Notes: a model not told the origin generated them from the letters alone. DNA of 64,000 nt from Paenibacillus sp. UNC499MF (GCF_900107975.1 NZ_FNVF01000002.1:139178-203177), one strand, 5' to 3'. Positions 1 through 8,482 are shown, numbered from the stretch's first letter. A program made the numbers and translations.

Positions 1-927
1 GAGCCAGGTCGAGCAGGCAACATGGGTCAGCGCCCATGAATCCGTATGCTTTCCGGCCTGCAAAGCGGCCTCATACCAGTAAGCGGCGGTGCGGTAGTCT
101 CTTTTTCGTAAAAAGACATAGCCCAGACGGCAGCAAAATTCCGCGCGCGGGCTGGCGTAGAGGAACGAGCGGAACACGCTGTCCAGCTCCTGCTTCTCGT
201 CTCCCAGCGCGTGAAAACAGTCCGCCAGCCTGCCGCATGCGGAGATATTGTCCTCGATCCAGCCGTTTCCGGTGCCGAGAAACTCTTCGTAATAATGGAT
301 GGCCCGGTTGTATAACCGGTGGTCTTTCAATTCATTCGCGAAATAAAACAAATCCCGCGGGGAGAAAGTTTCCCCCTGGGCCAGCCTGTTTTCATAGATG
401 CGCAGGTTGCGTCCGCTGTCGTGGTGCAAGGCCCGGTGGGTGACGGCGATATCCGCCGTCCGGACGTTGCCGCGGACCTCCAGATATTCATGCACGGGCC
501 CGTGCCAGAGAAAGCCGCGGCTTTTCTTGACGAGCCGGTTGCGCCGTATGCTGGCGGAGACTTGGCCGAATTCGTCAAAAGCGAGGTTATAATTCATATT
601 CACCGCATCGACGGAGGAATCGAGGGTTCTTTTGAGCGCGGCGAACTTGATCCGGTCCGGCTCTTCGAATACGTCGTCCGCGTCCAGCCAGAGGATATAC
701 TCTTTTTCGGCCAGGCTGAACGAATAATTGCGGGCGGCGGCGAAGTCATCGATCCACCGGAAATGATAGATGCGGTCCGTATATTCCCGTACGATAGAGA
801 CCGTTCTGTCTGTGGAGCCCGTATCCACGATGACGATCTCGTCGGCGAGATCCGCCACGGACGCGAGGCAGCGCCCGATATGGTCTTCCTCGTTCTTCAC
901 GATCATACAAAGGCTGATGGTAGGCAA
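1..927 (-). CDS. Family 2 glycosyltransferase with C-terminal helical repeats (3' end outside window)
   Basis: The minus-strand frame opens with a TTG codon at 927-925, preceded by a GGGAGGG ribosome site, and begins MPTISLCMIVKNEEDHIG, the typical opening of GT-A family 2 glycosyltransferases. VIVDTGSTDRT and WLDADDVF supply the nucleotide-sugar and metal-binding DxD-type motifs. After about residue 190 the protein becomes helical with tyrosine-rich TPR-like repeats. This architecture is common in Paenibacillus and Bacillus proteins that glycosylate surface proteins or peptides (SunS-like). The acceptor cannot be told from sequence. The frame is still open at base 1, so at least 309 codons are present and the C-terminus is missing. 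It is transcribed away from the GntR gene and has no partner visible in the window. Confidence 0.85.
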   Translation of the reverse strand, partial: MPTISLCMIVKNEEDHIGRCLASVADLADEIVIVDTGSTDRTVSIVREYTDRIYHFRWIDDFAAARNYSFSLAEKEYILWLDADDVFEEPDRIKFAALKRTLDSSVDAVNMNYNLAFDEFGQVSASIRRNRLVKKSRGFLWHGPVHEYLEVRGNVRTADIAVTHRALHHDSGRNLRIYENRLAQGETFSPRDLFYFANELKDHRLYNRAIHYYEEFLGTGNGWIEDNISACGRLADCFHALGDEKQELDSVFRSFLYASPRAEFCCRLGYVFLRKRDYRTAAYWYEAALQAGKHTDSWALTHVACSTWL

Positions 928-1069
928 AAAAATCCCTCCCGAAGGTTGCTTACAGCATCCTATTCAGCTTGGAGGAAGGGGTGACGGGCTGTCCGCCTGC
1001 CGGGGCAGATGCCGGGCGGCGCGGAAAAAGGAAGGGTAAGTAAAGGATTCGCTTGATCCGGTGGGTTGC

Positions 1070-1105
1070 GGTTTAGATCAGCGGCAGCGGGAGCTGATCT
1101 AAACC
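1070..1105. repeat. 13-bp inverted repeat, possible terminator or regulatory hairpin
   Basis: Perfect arms GGTTTAGATCAGC (1070-1082) and GCTGATCTAAACC (1093-1105) enclose a 10-base loop. No T-run follows on either strand, so it is not a textbook intrinsic terminator. It lies between the stop of the GntR gene and the start of the glycosyltransferase, both read on the minus strand. Confidence 0.6.
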
Positions 1106-1190
1106 CGAACCCGAACCCGAACCGCACCGGGAACCGGAATGGAACTGGAACCTGAATCCGAACCCCCAATTCGAACCCAAAACCCGATAA
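1101..1190. repeat. Degenerate GAACCC-like hexamer repeats
   Basis: Immediately after the hairpin there are three near-perfect CCCGAA units. They are followed by decaying relatives (GGAACC, GGAACT, GAATCC, GAACCC) up to the end of the GntR gene. No coding signal is seen. It looks like a small simple-sequence expansion in the spacer. Confidence 0.5.
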
Positions 1191-1196
1191 ACAGGT

Positions 1197-1928
1197 TTAC
1201 CGGGACGAAACATCGGCGCCTTTTTCGCCCAGCACCTGCTCTACCTTGGTGATATGCTGCTCCATCCGTGCGGAAGCATCCTGCGGCTGCCGGGAGCGTA
1301 TGGCGTCGAAAATGGCCTGATGCTCGCGCAGCAGACGTTCCGCCGACGAGCGTTCGGCATAAAACCAGAGCGCCCGCGTGTCTTTCATGCTGTCGTGCAG
1401 CTTCTGCGAAAGCGACGCCATCAGATCGGCCAGCACGGGATTGTGCGTAGCGGCCGCAATCTGCTCGTGGAAGCGGACATCCGCCTGCTCGCTCAAAGCT
1501 TCGTCGCCGAGATGCTCCTCCATGCTGCGCAGGGTACCCGCGAGCGCGGCGAGATCGGCCTCCGTCCGGCTGACGGCGGCAAGAGAAGCGCAGCCGGTCT
1601 CCAGCACGCGCCGGACTTCCAGGATATGCCGCAGCGATTCGGCCCGGCCGACCCATTCGGGGTGCAGCAGGCCCGGGTGCGGGGGCTCGGAGGGCAGCGC
1701 CTTGACGAAGGTGCCGCCGCCCTGCCGGATATCGAGCAGGCCCATAGCCTTCAGGACGCTGAGCGCTTCACGGATCGTGGAGCGGCCCACGCCGTATTGC
1801 GCGGCAAGGTCCACTACGGAAGAGAGGCGGTCGCCGACCGCGAGCTTCCCTTCCTCCAGCTGCTTACGAAGATCGTTCAATACCCATTCGTGACTTTTAA
1901 GCGGCCGTCCGTTCGTATTTATGTCCAT
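1197..1928 (-). CDS. GntR/FadR-family (FCD) regulator, probable glcDF/lactate-type repressor
   Basis: This 243-residue regulator has an N-terminal winged helix (about residues 14-75, with the motif VGRSTIREALSVLKAMGLL) and a C-terminal all-helical FCD ligand domain. Candidate metal- or ligand-binding residues sit in ADVRFHEQIAAATHN and REHQAIF. The family includes FadR, LldR, GlcC and LutR, which sense small carboxylates. The gene is divergent from glcD-glcF with about 200 bases between, which suggests it controls glycolate or lactate oxidation. The ATG at 1928-1926 follows a GGGGGC ribosome site. A LutR-like palindrome lies in the shared intergenic region. Sensing of glycolate rather than lactate is inference from the neighbours. 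Confidence 0.88.
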   Translation of the reverse strand: MDINTNGRPLKSHEWVLNDLRKQLEEGKLAVGDRLSSVVDLAAQYGVGRSTIREALSVLKAMGLLDIRQGGGTFVKALPSEPPHPGLLHPEWVGRAESLRHILEVRRVLETGCASLAAVSRTEADLAALAGTLRSMEEHLGDEALSEQADVRFHEQIAAATHNPVLADLMASLSQKLHDSMKDTRALWFYAERSSAERLLREHQAIFDAIRSRQPQDASARMEQHITKVEQVLGEKGADVSSR

Positions 1929-2007
1929 ATGTTAAGCCCCCGTATTAAAAAATTTATTTTCCGTCTTCCGGTCGATTAATTTTAGTGTATACTTAATTGT
2001 AAATAAA

Positions 2008-2020
2008 GTCATCAGATGAC
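2008..2020. promoter_or_regulatory. Candidate operator GTCATC-A-GATGAC
   Basis: A perfect palindrome with one central base sits between the divergent GntR gene and glcD. An overlapping inverted repeat ATCAG-atgac-CTGAT covers 2011-2025. As I recall, the B. subtilis FadR-family regulator LutR uses a TCATC-N-GATGA site, which this contains exactly. A TATACT hexamer lies just upstream at about 1988-1993, so a bound repressor would sit near a transcription start. Confidence 0.6.
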
Positions 2021-2131
2021 CTGATCTATTATCCGGAATGTTAGTTTATTTGAACGATATCTTTCAGGGGACCCGCCTGGAAATGAAGACGGTTTCAAGA
2101 GCGGGCCGATTTTGTAAAAGGGGTGCTGAAT

Positions 2132-3547
2132 TTGCTGAACGAACAAGTCAGACAAAAATTGATCGCCATTGCGGGCGGGGAAGGGTTCAAAGACGATCCC
2201 CAGTCGCTCGTGACCCATTCCTACGACGGGACGCCGATGCTCCAGTCGCTGCCGGACGGCGTGATTTATCCGGCCGATACCGCGCAGGTGTCGGAAATTA
2301 TGAAGGTGCTGAACGAGCACCGGGTGCCGCTTATCAGCCGCGGTTCGGGTACGAATTTGTGCGGGGGAACCGTGCCTGTGCAGGGCGGAGTCGTTATGGT
2401 GATGCACCGGATGAACCGTATTCTGGAGGTTGATCTGGAAAATTTGACGGCTGTGGTGCAGCCGGGCCTGAATACGAAGCAGTTTATCACCCATGTGGAG
2501 TCTTTGGGACTTTTTTACCCGCCGGACCCTAGTTCCATGTCCATCTCGACGATCGGCGGCAACATTGCCGAATGCTCGGGCGGGCTGCGCGGTTTGAAAT
2601 ACGGCACGACGAAGGATTACGTCATCGGCCTTGAAGCGGTGCTTCCGAACGGGGAAATTATCCGCACCGGCGGCAAGCTGATGAAAGACGTGGCGGGCTA
2701 TGACCTCACGAAACTGCTCGTCGGATCGGAAGGGACGCTGGCCGTTATTACGGAAGCGACGCTGAAGCTGATTCCGCCGCCGAAGGCGAAAAAGACGATG
2801 CTGGCGATGTACAAAGATTTGTACGGGGCGGCGCGCACCGTTTCGAAAATTATCGAGAACCGGATCATTCCGGCCACGCTTGAATTTCTCGACAATCCGA
2901 CGATCCGGGTAGTCGATGATTTCGCCAAGCTGGGGCTGCCTCTCGATATGGAAGCGATTCTGCTGATCGAGCAGGATGGCGACCCCGCCACGGTGGAGCG
3001 GGATATCGCGCTGATCGAGAACATATGCCGGAGCGAAAACGCGGCCCGCATCGCCGTTGCGGCAGACGAAGAGGAAGCGCTGAAGCTGCTGACGGCAAGA
3101 CGCAGCGCATTCACCGCGCTTGCAAGGCTGCGTCCGACGACGATATTGGAGGATGCGACGGTGCCTCGCTCCAAAATCGCCGATATGGTGATGGAGATCA
3201 ACCGGATCGCGAAGAAGCATAACGTCACCATCTGTACGTTCGGCCATGCGGGCGACGGAAACCTTCATCCGACGGCGACGACGGATGCGCGCGATCCGGA
3301 GGAGGTTCACCGGGTGGAGGCCGCTTTCGAGGAAATTTTCGAAGCGGCGATTAAGCTCGGGGGTACGATTACCGGGGAACACGGAGTCGGCCTGGTCAAA
3401 GCCCCTTTCCTGGAGTGGAAAGTAGGCGCGGCGGGCATTGAGGTCATGAAGGGGATCAAGCAGGCGTTCGATCCGCTTAACCTTCTCAATCCCGGTAAAG
3501 TTTTCGCTAAAGAATCGCGTAAAAGGGTGGTGATCGACCGTGGCTGA
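2132..3547 (+). CDS. glcD: Glycolate oxidase FAD-binding subunit GlcD
   Basis: This is an FAD-linked alpha-hydroxyacid dehydrogenase oxidising glycolate (or D-lactate) to the keto acid and passing electrons to GlcF. The N-terminal PCMH-type FAD domain shows PLISRGSGTNLCGGTVP, and MSISTIGGNIAECSGG marks the flavin pocket. The C-terminal domain carries the histidine-rich FGHAGDGNLHP and GEHGVGLVK. Length (about 471) is normal. The frame is open from a GTG at 2123, but the AAAGGGG ribosome site at 2117-2123 is spaced correctly only for the TTG at 2132. It overlaps glcF by 8 bases, so the two are translated as a unit. B. subtilis YsfC is the likely counterpart. Confidence 0.93.
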   Translation: MLNEQVRQKLIAIAGGEGFKDDPQSLVTHSYDGTPMLQSLPDGVIYPADTAQVSEIMKVLNEHRVPLISRGSGTNLCGGTVPVQGGVVMVMHRMNRILEVDLENLTAVVQPGLNTKQFITHVESLGLFYPPDPSSMSISTIGGNIAECSGGLRGLKYGTTKDYVIGLEAVLPNGEIIRTGGKLMKDVAGYDLTKLLVGSEGTLAVITEATLKLIPPPKAKKTMLAMYKDLYGAARTVSKIIENRIIPATLEFLDNPTIRVVDDFAKLGLPLDMEAILLIEQDGDPATVERDIALIENICRSENAARIAVAADEEEALKLLTARRSAFTALARLRPTTILEDATVPRSKIADMVMEINRIAKKHNVTICTFGHAGDGNLHPTATTDARDPEEVHRVEAAFEEIFEAAIKLGGTITGEHGVGLVKAPFLEWKVGAAGIEVMKGIKQAFDPLNLLNPGKVFAKESRKRVVIDRG

Positions 3548-5252
3548 GAAAGCGACATGCACCACGAGCAATCCTCTGGCACAGAAGCTGAAGCTCCGCC
3601 TGGACGAGGACCAGCTGACCAACTGTATGCGCTGCGGCTTCTGTCTTCCGGCCTGCCCGACGTTCCGCGAAACGGGCATCGAAGCGGAATCCCCGCGCGG
3701 CCGTATCGCGCTTATGAAGGCGGTCGCCGACGGGATTATGGCCCCGGACGCCGCATTCGAAGAGCAGATGAACCACTGCCTGGGCTGCCGGGCCTGCGAG
3801 CCGGCCTGCCCGGCCGACGTGAAGTACGGGCAGCTTATCGAGCAGGCGCGCGATGCGATTGAGGATCATACGGACAGCCACCGCGGCTGGGTCAAGCTCG
3901 CCCGCCGCACGGCGTTCAAGGCCGTATTTCCAAAGCAGAACCGGATGAAGCTGCTAGGGGGAGCGCTTGGATTGTACCAGCGCTCGGGGCTGCAGAAAAT
4001 CGCGCGGGGCACCGGCATCATGAAGCTCTTCCCGGACCATATGAGGGAAATGGAGCAGATTTTGCCGGAAGCGTCCTCGCGCGGTGTGATCGAGCGGATC
4101 GGGAGCTCTCACCCGGCTGTGGGAGCCAAGATCGCGACCGTGGGACTTTTCCGGGGCTGCCTCATGGACGTCATGTTCACGGACACGAACGTCCACACGG
4201 TTGAGCTGCTTACGCAAGCGGGCTTCGAAGTGGTCATCCCCGAGACGCAGAACTGCTGCGGCGCACTTCACGCGCACAGCGGAGAAGCGGACGGGGCGCG
4301 TTCGCTCGCCCGCGGTAACATCCGCGCCTTCAGGGAAGCCGGCGTGGATTATATCGTCTCCAACGCGGGGGGCTGCGGAGCCATCCTGACGGAGTACGAC
4401 CATCTGCTGCACGAGGACGCGCAGTGGAAGGACGACGCGGCGTGGTTTGCCGCCCGCGTCAAGGACGTCAGCGACCTGCTCGTCAACTTCGGCCGTGTGC
4501 CGAAATTCGCCGAGCAGGGCTGGGCTCTTGCCGCAGGCGGGCAGGGTGCTCCCGCTGCGGGTGTATGCGCGGCCGGCGGGGGCAGCGGAGCAGCTGCGGC
4601 GCAGGCCGCGGCCTCTGCGGCGCAGGCTGACGCCACCGCAGCGCGCACGTCCGCAGGCGCAGCCGGCGCACCGGGCGCTCCCGCGGCCGCACCGGGCTGG
4701 CCGGCAGCCGCTGGCGGCGGCACGTCTGCCGCTCCCGCGGACATCGGCGCCGAGCTCGCGGCCATCGACGACGCGGCCGCGCAGGCGGAAACGGTGGCGG
4801 CCTGCGCGGACAGGGCGGCCGCACCGGCGGGGGGCACGGCCCCGCGAGACGCGCTTGCACAGGCGCAGCCGCCTGCGGGACCTGCCGCGGCAGCGCCTTC
4901 CGTGCGCATCACGTACCAGGACTCCTGCCATCTGCGCAATGTGATGCGCTCTTCCGACGCTCCGCGCAAGCTCATGCGGCAGGTGGCGGGCGTCGAGTAC
5001 GTGGAGATGTTCGAAGCCGACCGCTGCTGCGGTTCGGCGGGAATCTATAATCTGACTCAGCCGGATATGGCCAATCAGATTCTCGATCACAAAATGGTCC
5101 ACGCCAACGCCACAGACGCCCGGTATCTGCTGACGAGCAATCCCGGCTGCCTGCTTCAAATGAAGCTGGGCAACGAGCGTCACGGGGACGGCAGCATGAA
5201 GGTCATGCATGTCGTTGATTTTCTCCATGAGCGGCTGCTCGGGGACAGATAA
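3540..5252 (+). CDS. glcF: Glycolate oxidase iron-sulfur subunit GlcF with Ala-rich insertion
   Basis: This is the electron-transfer partner of GlcD. Two ferredoxin-type 4Fe-4S motifs use cysteines 29/32/35/39 and 80/83/86/90. Two CCG domains follow, seen as TQNCCGALHAHSGE with NAGGCGA and, later, DSCHLRN, DRCCGSAGIYN and SNPGC. The protein is about 570 residues, whereas family members are usually near 440. The excess is an Ala/Gly/Pro-rich, low-complexity stretch at residues 327-452 (bases about 4519-4895) lying between the two CCG domains. The reading frame stays open and both flanks are intact, so the gene is probably functional with a flexible linker. Starts at GTG 3540 inside glcD and ends before a strong terminator. 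Confidence 0.92.
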   Translation: MAEKATCTTSNPLAQKLKLRLDEDQLTNCMRCGFCLPACPTFRETGIEAESPRGRIALMKAVADGIMAPDAAFEEQMNHCLGCRACEPACPADVKYGQLIEQARDAIEDHTDSHRGWVKLARRTAFKAVFPKQNRMKLLGGALGLYQRSGLQKIARGTGIMKLFPDHMREMEQILPEASSRGVIERIGSSHPAVGAKIATVGLFRGCLMDVMFTDTNVHTVELLTQAGFEVVIPETQNCCGALHAHSGEADGARSLARGNIRAFREAGVDYIVSNAGGCGAILTEYDHLLHEDAQWKDDAAWFAARVKDVSDLLVNFGRVPKFAEQGWALAAGGQGAPAAGVCAAGGGSGAAAAQAAASAAQADATAARTSAGAAGAPGAPAAAPGWPAAAGGGTSAAPADIGAELAAIDDAAAQAETVAACADRAAAPAGGTAPRDALAQAQPPAGPAAAAPSVRITYQDSCHLRNVMRSSDAPRKLMRQVAGVEYVEMFEADRCCGSAGIYNLTQPDMANQILDHKMVHANATDARYLLTSNPGCLLQMKLGNERHGDGSMKVMHVVDFLHERLLGDR

Positions 5253-5269
5253 GGCCGTCTGCAATTTTT

Positions 5270-5309
5270 AAACCCTTCGCTTATAGAGAAGGGTTTTTCT
5301 TTTTTTCTG
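5270..5309 (+). terminator. Intrinsic terminator of glcDF
   Basis: Arms AAACCCTTC (5270-5278) and GAAGGGTTT (5288-5296) enclose a 9-base loop and run into TTCTTTTTTTCT. Confidence 0.9.
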
Positions 5310-5423
5310 CTGCGATTCGTTGCCTGTTATCTTTGCCGAAATGCCGTCGGCACGCTTACTTATTAATGACGTGAATGATACAATGAACCCAACATCATGA
5401 ATTACTGAGGGGAGAAATAAAGG

Positions 5424-5636
5424 TTGGCATACACCCGCGGGAACTGCCGACTTAGGCTGCTGCTTCAAAGGGCCGGGATGAAACAGGCTGAATTGGCACG
5501 GAGGACGGGCTATTCGAGGCATCAAATCTCCAACTGGGTCAACGATCGGGAGAAGATGTCTTTCGATGCGGCCGCCACAGTCGCTTTCACTCTTGACTGC
5601 CATATGGAGGAGCTTTACGAATTCCATGAAGGATGA
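5424..5636 (+). CDS. Small Xre/Cro-type helix-turn-helix protein
   Basis: This 70-residue protein is almost only an HTH domain: MKQAELARRTGYSRHQISNW is the helix-turn-helix, followed by FDAAATVAFTLDCHMEELYEF as the packing helices. The start is TTG at 5424 with a GGGGAG ribosome site about 10 bases upstream. Single-domain Xre proteins of this kind act as repressors in phages, toxin-antitoxin units or as small chromosomal regulators. No cognate toxin or phage gene is adjacent, so the target is unknown. It lies at the edge of an AT-rich accessory stretch. Confidence 0.8.
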   Translation: MAYTRGNCRLRLLLQRAGMKQAELARRTGYSRHQISNWVNDREKMSFDAAATVAFTLDCHMEELYEFHEG

Positions 5637-5737
5637 GCCTAGTCGGCTCTTCTCCGGTTAATATGTATAGACATAACTATACAAAACATGTATGATGAAC
5701 TTGTTTACAAATCCCATTTATTGGAGGTTCGAAAGAA

Positions 5738-5968
5738 TTGGAGAATACGCTGCAATTGTGTGTCCGGCTTCTTAATCAGGCTATTGAATATAACAGAACT
5801 TCAAAGCTTTACGATTCTTTGGGATACAAAGGACAAGCCAAGAGGTATGCGCATAAAGCGGAGGCGTTTAACGAATCCGCTTATATAGCCACAGTTTGTT
5901 ACGGGATCTCCTTTACCGACCTCGTCGAAGTGGTATCTTTGGAAGCTCTTCCGGATGACAAAGATTAG
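5738..5968 (+). CDS. Hypothetical 76-residue protein
   Basis: A short soluble, mostly helical, tyrosine- and alanine-rich protein with no recognised motif. The TTG start at 5738 is supported by a GGAGG site at about 5723-5727. Promoter-like AT-rich sequence precedes it. It lies between the small HTH gene and the solute-binding lipoprotein gene. The spacing would allow cotranscription with neither, so it may stand alone. Function unknown; I place no family on it. Confidence 0.55.
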   Translation: MENTLQLCVRLLNQAIEYNRTSKLYDSLGYKGQAKRYAHKAEAFNESAYIATVCYGISFTDLVEVVSLEALPDDKD

Positions 5969-6148
5969 AGGAACTTGATTGCTTTCCATGTCCGGCCGAT
6001 TCACACAAGAAGTCCCGATAAAACCCGATTCTACGAGTGAAAGAAAATTTGAAAGCGTTCTTATATGAAATGGCACACAAGATCTTATCCCTAAAGGAAA
6101 CATAAAGAATTAAAGTTAATATTTAATCGAATTTACATATACAGTATA

Positions 6149-7204
6149 ATGATTAAAGGGATTTTCTTTAAATTTGTAGTAGGGAAGGAGAGTGTAGTTT
6201 TCGAATTTTTACAGCTTTCAGAAAGGTTTTTTAACTGCGTAAGATATTTTTTTACATTGCTGCTTATTTGCTTATTGGTGGGGTGTTCAACGTACGATAG
6301 TGCGGTCAGTTCACATCCCCCTTCACCTAAGACCCCTTATCCAATAAAAATGTCGGATGCTTGCGGTTTAGAAATTAATCTCGCAAAAAAGCCGGATCGG
6401 ATTGTTATTCAGAGTCAATGGGAAAAGGAATTCATTGAGGAGATTGGAGGGACTGGTGAGTATATCCTGTTTGAAGGTAAAGGCATAGGAGGGGCTGATC
6501 ATGAAACAGAGAGGAGAATAGCAGCCGAACTTAAACCTGATCTTGTAATTATAATGTCCCAGGGATACCTGCTAGAGGGTGACTGCAAAAATGCCCGATA
6601 TCTGCTTAGCTTAGGCATCCATACTTATGTTTCCGATCAATCGACACTTAAGAAAATTACCGATGAAATGATTACTATCGGAAATATAATGAATCATCAG
6701 TCAGAAGCATCCAGGATATCCGAGCAGTTACGGTCTACAGTTGAGTTAGTTGAGAAGGCCGTAGCTCCATTACAAAGGAAAACAGTTTATTGGGAACATA
6801 ATATTTCTATAGAATTTGGAGAAATTAAGCAGTATTATGCACTAGGACCTATAACTCTTGAAGATGAAATGCTTAAACTAGCGGGTGGAAATAATATTAC
6901 TCGTAACGATTCAAGGCTAAATCCTTACAATATTCCTATTAAGCCGGATGATATAATCATGGCAAATCCCAGCCATATCTTAATATCAGGGCATTTAGAG
7001 AAACAAAGTGCCGGTCTGTACAAAAAAATACAAGAACGACCCGAATGGAACAATTTAAATGCAGTAAAGCAAAAACAAGTGCTGGAATTGCCGATTTTAT
7101 TCGGTTCAGTGAGTTCGCTAAGAAATGATCTTATCATGTTAGTTGAGTTTTTTCATCCCGAACTAAGAGGAAATGTCAGTCTGTATTCGAAGCAGGAAGG
7201 ATGA
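6149..7204 (+). CDS. Solute-binding lipoprotein of the siderophore/cobalamin-binding (FecB/BtuF) type
   Basis: The protein carries a lipobox (LLVGC, Cys46) followed by a Ser/Pro linker. The fold is that of periplasmic-binding-protein class III: DRIVIQSQWEKEFIEEIGG begins the first lobe and AAELKPDLVIIMS is the characteristic 'KPDLVI' strand. An iron-complex or vitamin ligand is likely, but no ABC permease or ATPase adjoins, so it is an orphan. The ATG at 6149 has no ribosome site and overlaps a TATAAT. A strong GGGAAGGAG site at 6182-6190 has no in-frame start after it, so the N-terminus is uncertain. The gene ends in a 4-base overlap with the downstream frame, implying an operon of three. 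Its base composition is much poorer in GC than the flanking genes. Confidence 0.75.
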   Translation: MIKGIFFKFVVGKESVVFEFLQLSERFFNCVRYFFTLLLICLLVGCSTYDSAVSSHPPSPKTPYPIKMSDACGLEINLAKKPDRIVIQSQWEKEFIEEIGGTGEYILFEGKGIGGADHETERRIAAELKPDLVIIMSQGYLLEGDCKNARYLLSLGIHTYVSDQSTLKKITDEMITIGNIMNHQSEASRISEQLRSTVELVEKAVAPLQRKTVYWEHNISIEFGEIKQYYALGPITLEDEMLKLAGGNNITRNDSRLNPYNIPIKPDDIIMANPSHILISGHLEKQSAGLYKKIQERPEWNNLNAVKQKQVLELPILFGSVSSLRNDLIMLVEFFHPELRGNVSLYSKQEG

Positions 7205-7209
7205 TGAGT

Positions 7210-7698
7210 ATGTTAAAAAACATTAAGTATCCAATTATAGTCCTGTTAGTTGCATGTATAACTTATATATCTGCTTCTGCTTTAGCTAATAGTGGCCCGT
7301 ATGTTAGGCCCATTGAATATTATCAGGAGCACTTGAGAAGTAACGTTGGCTTTTATATATATAAGGGCTCAAACGACACAAAATATAATTGTTTAGCATA
7401 CGTGCTTGGAGTAACAACTGCTACGATTTGGCCTTGGGGGGGGAGTAACCCGAGTGCTTCCGAAATGACAAGCGTATTAAACCAGTTTGGGTATAGCAGC
7501 ACAAATAACGGTCCGCCTAGTAATCCGCCGAAATTAATTGTATATGGAACGCTAAATAATGTAGGCCATATCGCCAAGGTAACGAGTAGCACATCCACTG
7601 CATCAAAATGGGGTCCGTTAGAGATCGTAGATACCTATTCTTTAAGTCCTTATAATAGTTCGCCTGGTTATGGTCCGGCAGTTCAATATTATTACTAA
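7210..7698 (+). CDS. Exported protein with possible Cys-His (NlpC-like/DUF7689-like) domain
   Basis: A signal peptide of about 26 residues ends at SASALA. The mature part contains YNCLAYVLG (Cys61), a WPWGG turn and NVGHIAKV (His120). The order Cys then His with these surroundings resembles NlpC/P60-like folds and the DUF7689 type of domain. That assignment is tentative, and no peptidase activity should be assumed. Three in-frame ATGs lie at 7201, 7204 and 7210; the AGGAAGG site at 7194-7200 best suits 7210. It overlaps or abuts the binding-protein gene and is followed 11 bases later by another exported protein, so the three probably form one transcript. Confidence 0.65.
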   Translation: MLKNIKYPIIVLLVACITYISASALANSGPYVRPIEYYQEHLRSNVGFYIYKGSNDTKYNCLAYVLGVTTATIWPWGGSNPSASEMTSVLNQFGYSSTNNGPPSNPPKLIVYGTLNNVGHIAKVTSSTSTASKWGPLEIVDTYSLSPYNSSPGYGPAVQYYY

Positions 7699-7709
7699 GG
7701 AGAGGTCTG

Positions 7710-8435
7710 ATGAGAAAGATTGGATTGTTAAGCCCAGTTCTAGGGTTATTGATAGGAATATTCTCATTTTTAATTTTTAATCAGCCTAGTACAGCGTCAA
7801 TATCATCAAAAGTATATATTAATCTCGATGATATGAATAAAGAAATCAGCAGACTTCTTCAGGAAGACTCGGAGTTAGGCCTGAGTTCAAATCCTTATTC
7901 CTTCATAAAAAACAACAAAGAGTACGCTCGCATTGTCCAGACAGGATATTCAGCACTACCGGTTATTGAGGAACGCATAACGGAAGGTAATAAATTTGGG
8001 CTCGATAAATATATTCTAGCTATAGCAGCTGAAGAAATTGCTAAAGTTAATTTAAAGAAAGGGGAATACAAGTGGTCGGATGCTGAGGAGTTTGTACGCT
8101 CGTGGAAACTTCATTTGCAGTCAGTTCCCGGTAAAGTACAACAAATTTTAAATGCTAATGAATCTTCAGAGTGGAAGAATAATAAACTTGTTGAGCTAGG
8201 GGCACCTGCAATTCCCTATATATTAGAAGATATAGATAGTGGATCTAATGAACTCGAGCCAGCTTTACGAAAAGTGACATTTTCTAGCCAAAATGATTCT
8301 CGCACAGGACAATCCACGAATTTAACTTCTGAACAATGGAAAGATCTTCATAAAGAAGATAATCAAATTATAAAATCTCTTATTAAGAAAGCAGCAGATG
8401 AAAAAGAAATCAATAAATATTTTAGAATAAAATAA
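7710..8435 (+). CDS. Exported protein with HEAT-like segments, unknown function
   Basis: The 241-residue product starts with a signal or anchor peptide (IGLLSPVLGLLIGIFSFLIF). The mature domain is helical, and two segments, SALPVIEERI and GAPAIPYILEDI, have the 'A-P-I' pattern of HEAT-type repeats. A GGAGAGG ribosome site precedes the ATG. It is the last gene of the AT-rich three-gene group that begins with the solute-binding lipoprotein. No catalytic motif is visible. Confidence 0.65.
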   Translation: MRKIGLLSPVLGLLIGIFSFLIFNQPSTASISSKVYINLDDMNKEISRLLQEDSELGLSSNPYSFIKNNKEYARIVQTGYSALPVIEERITEGNKFGLDKYILAIAAEEIAKVNLKKGEYKWSDAEEFVRSWKLHLQSVPGKVQQILNANESSEWKNNKLVELGAPAIPYILEDIDSGSNELEPALRKVTFSSQNDSRTGQSTNLTSEQWKDLHKEDNQIIKSLIKKAADEKEINKYFRIK

Positions 8436-8482
8436 AGATAAAAGCAGCACTCCTGTGAGATTAACCAGAGAAGTAATATCGT

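Noticed and set aside
1101-1190. Telomere repeat or chromosome end
   Set aside because: Short, degenerate, internal and flanked by ordinary genes on both sides.
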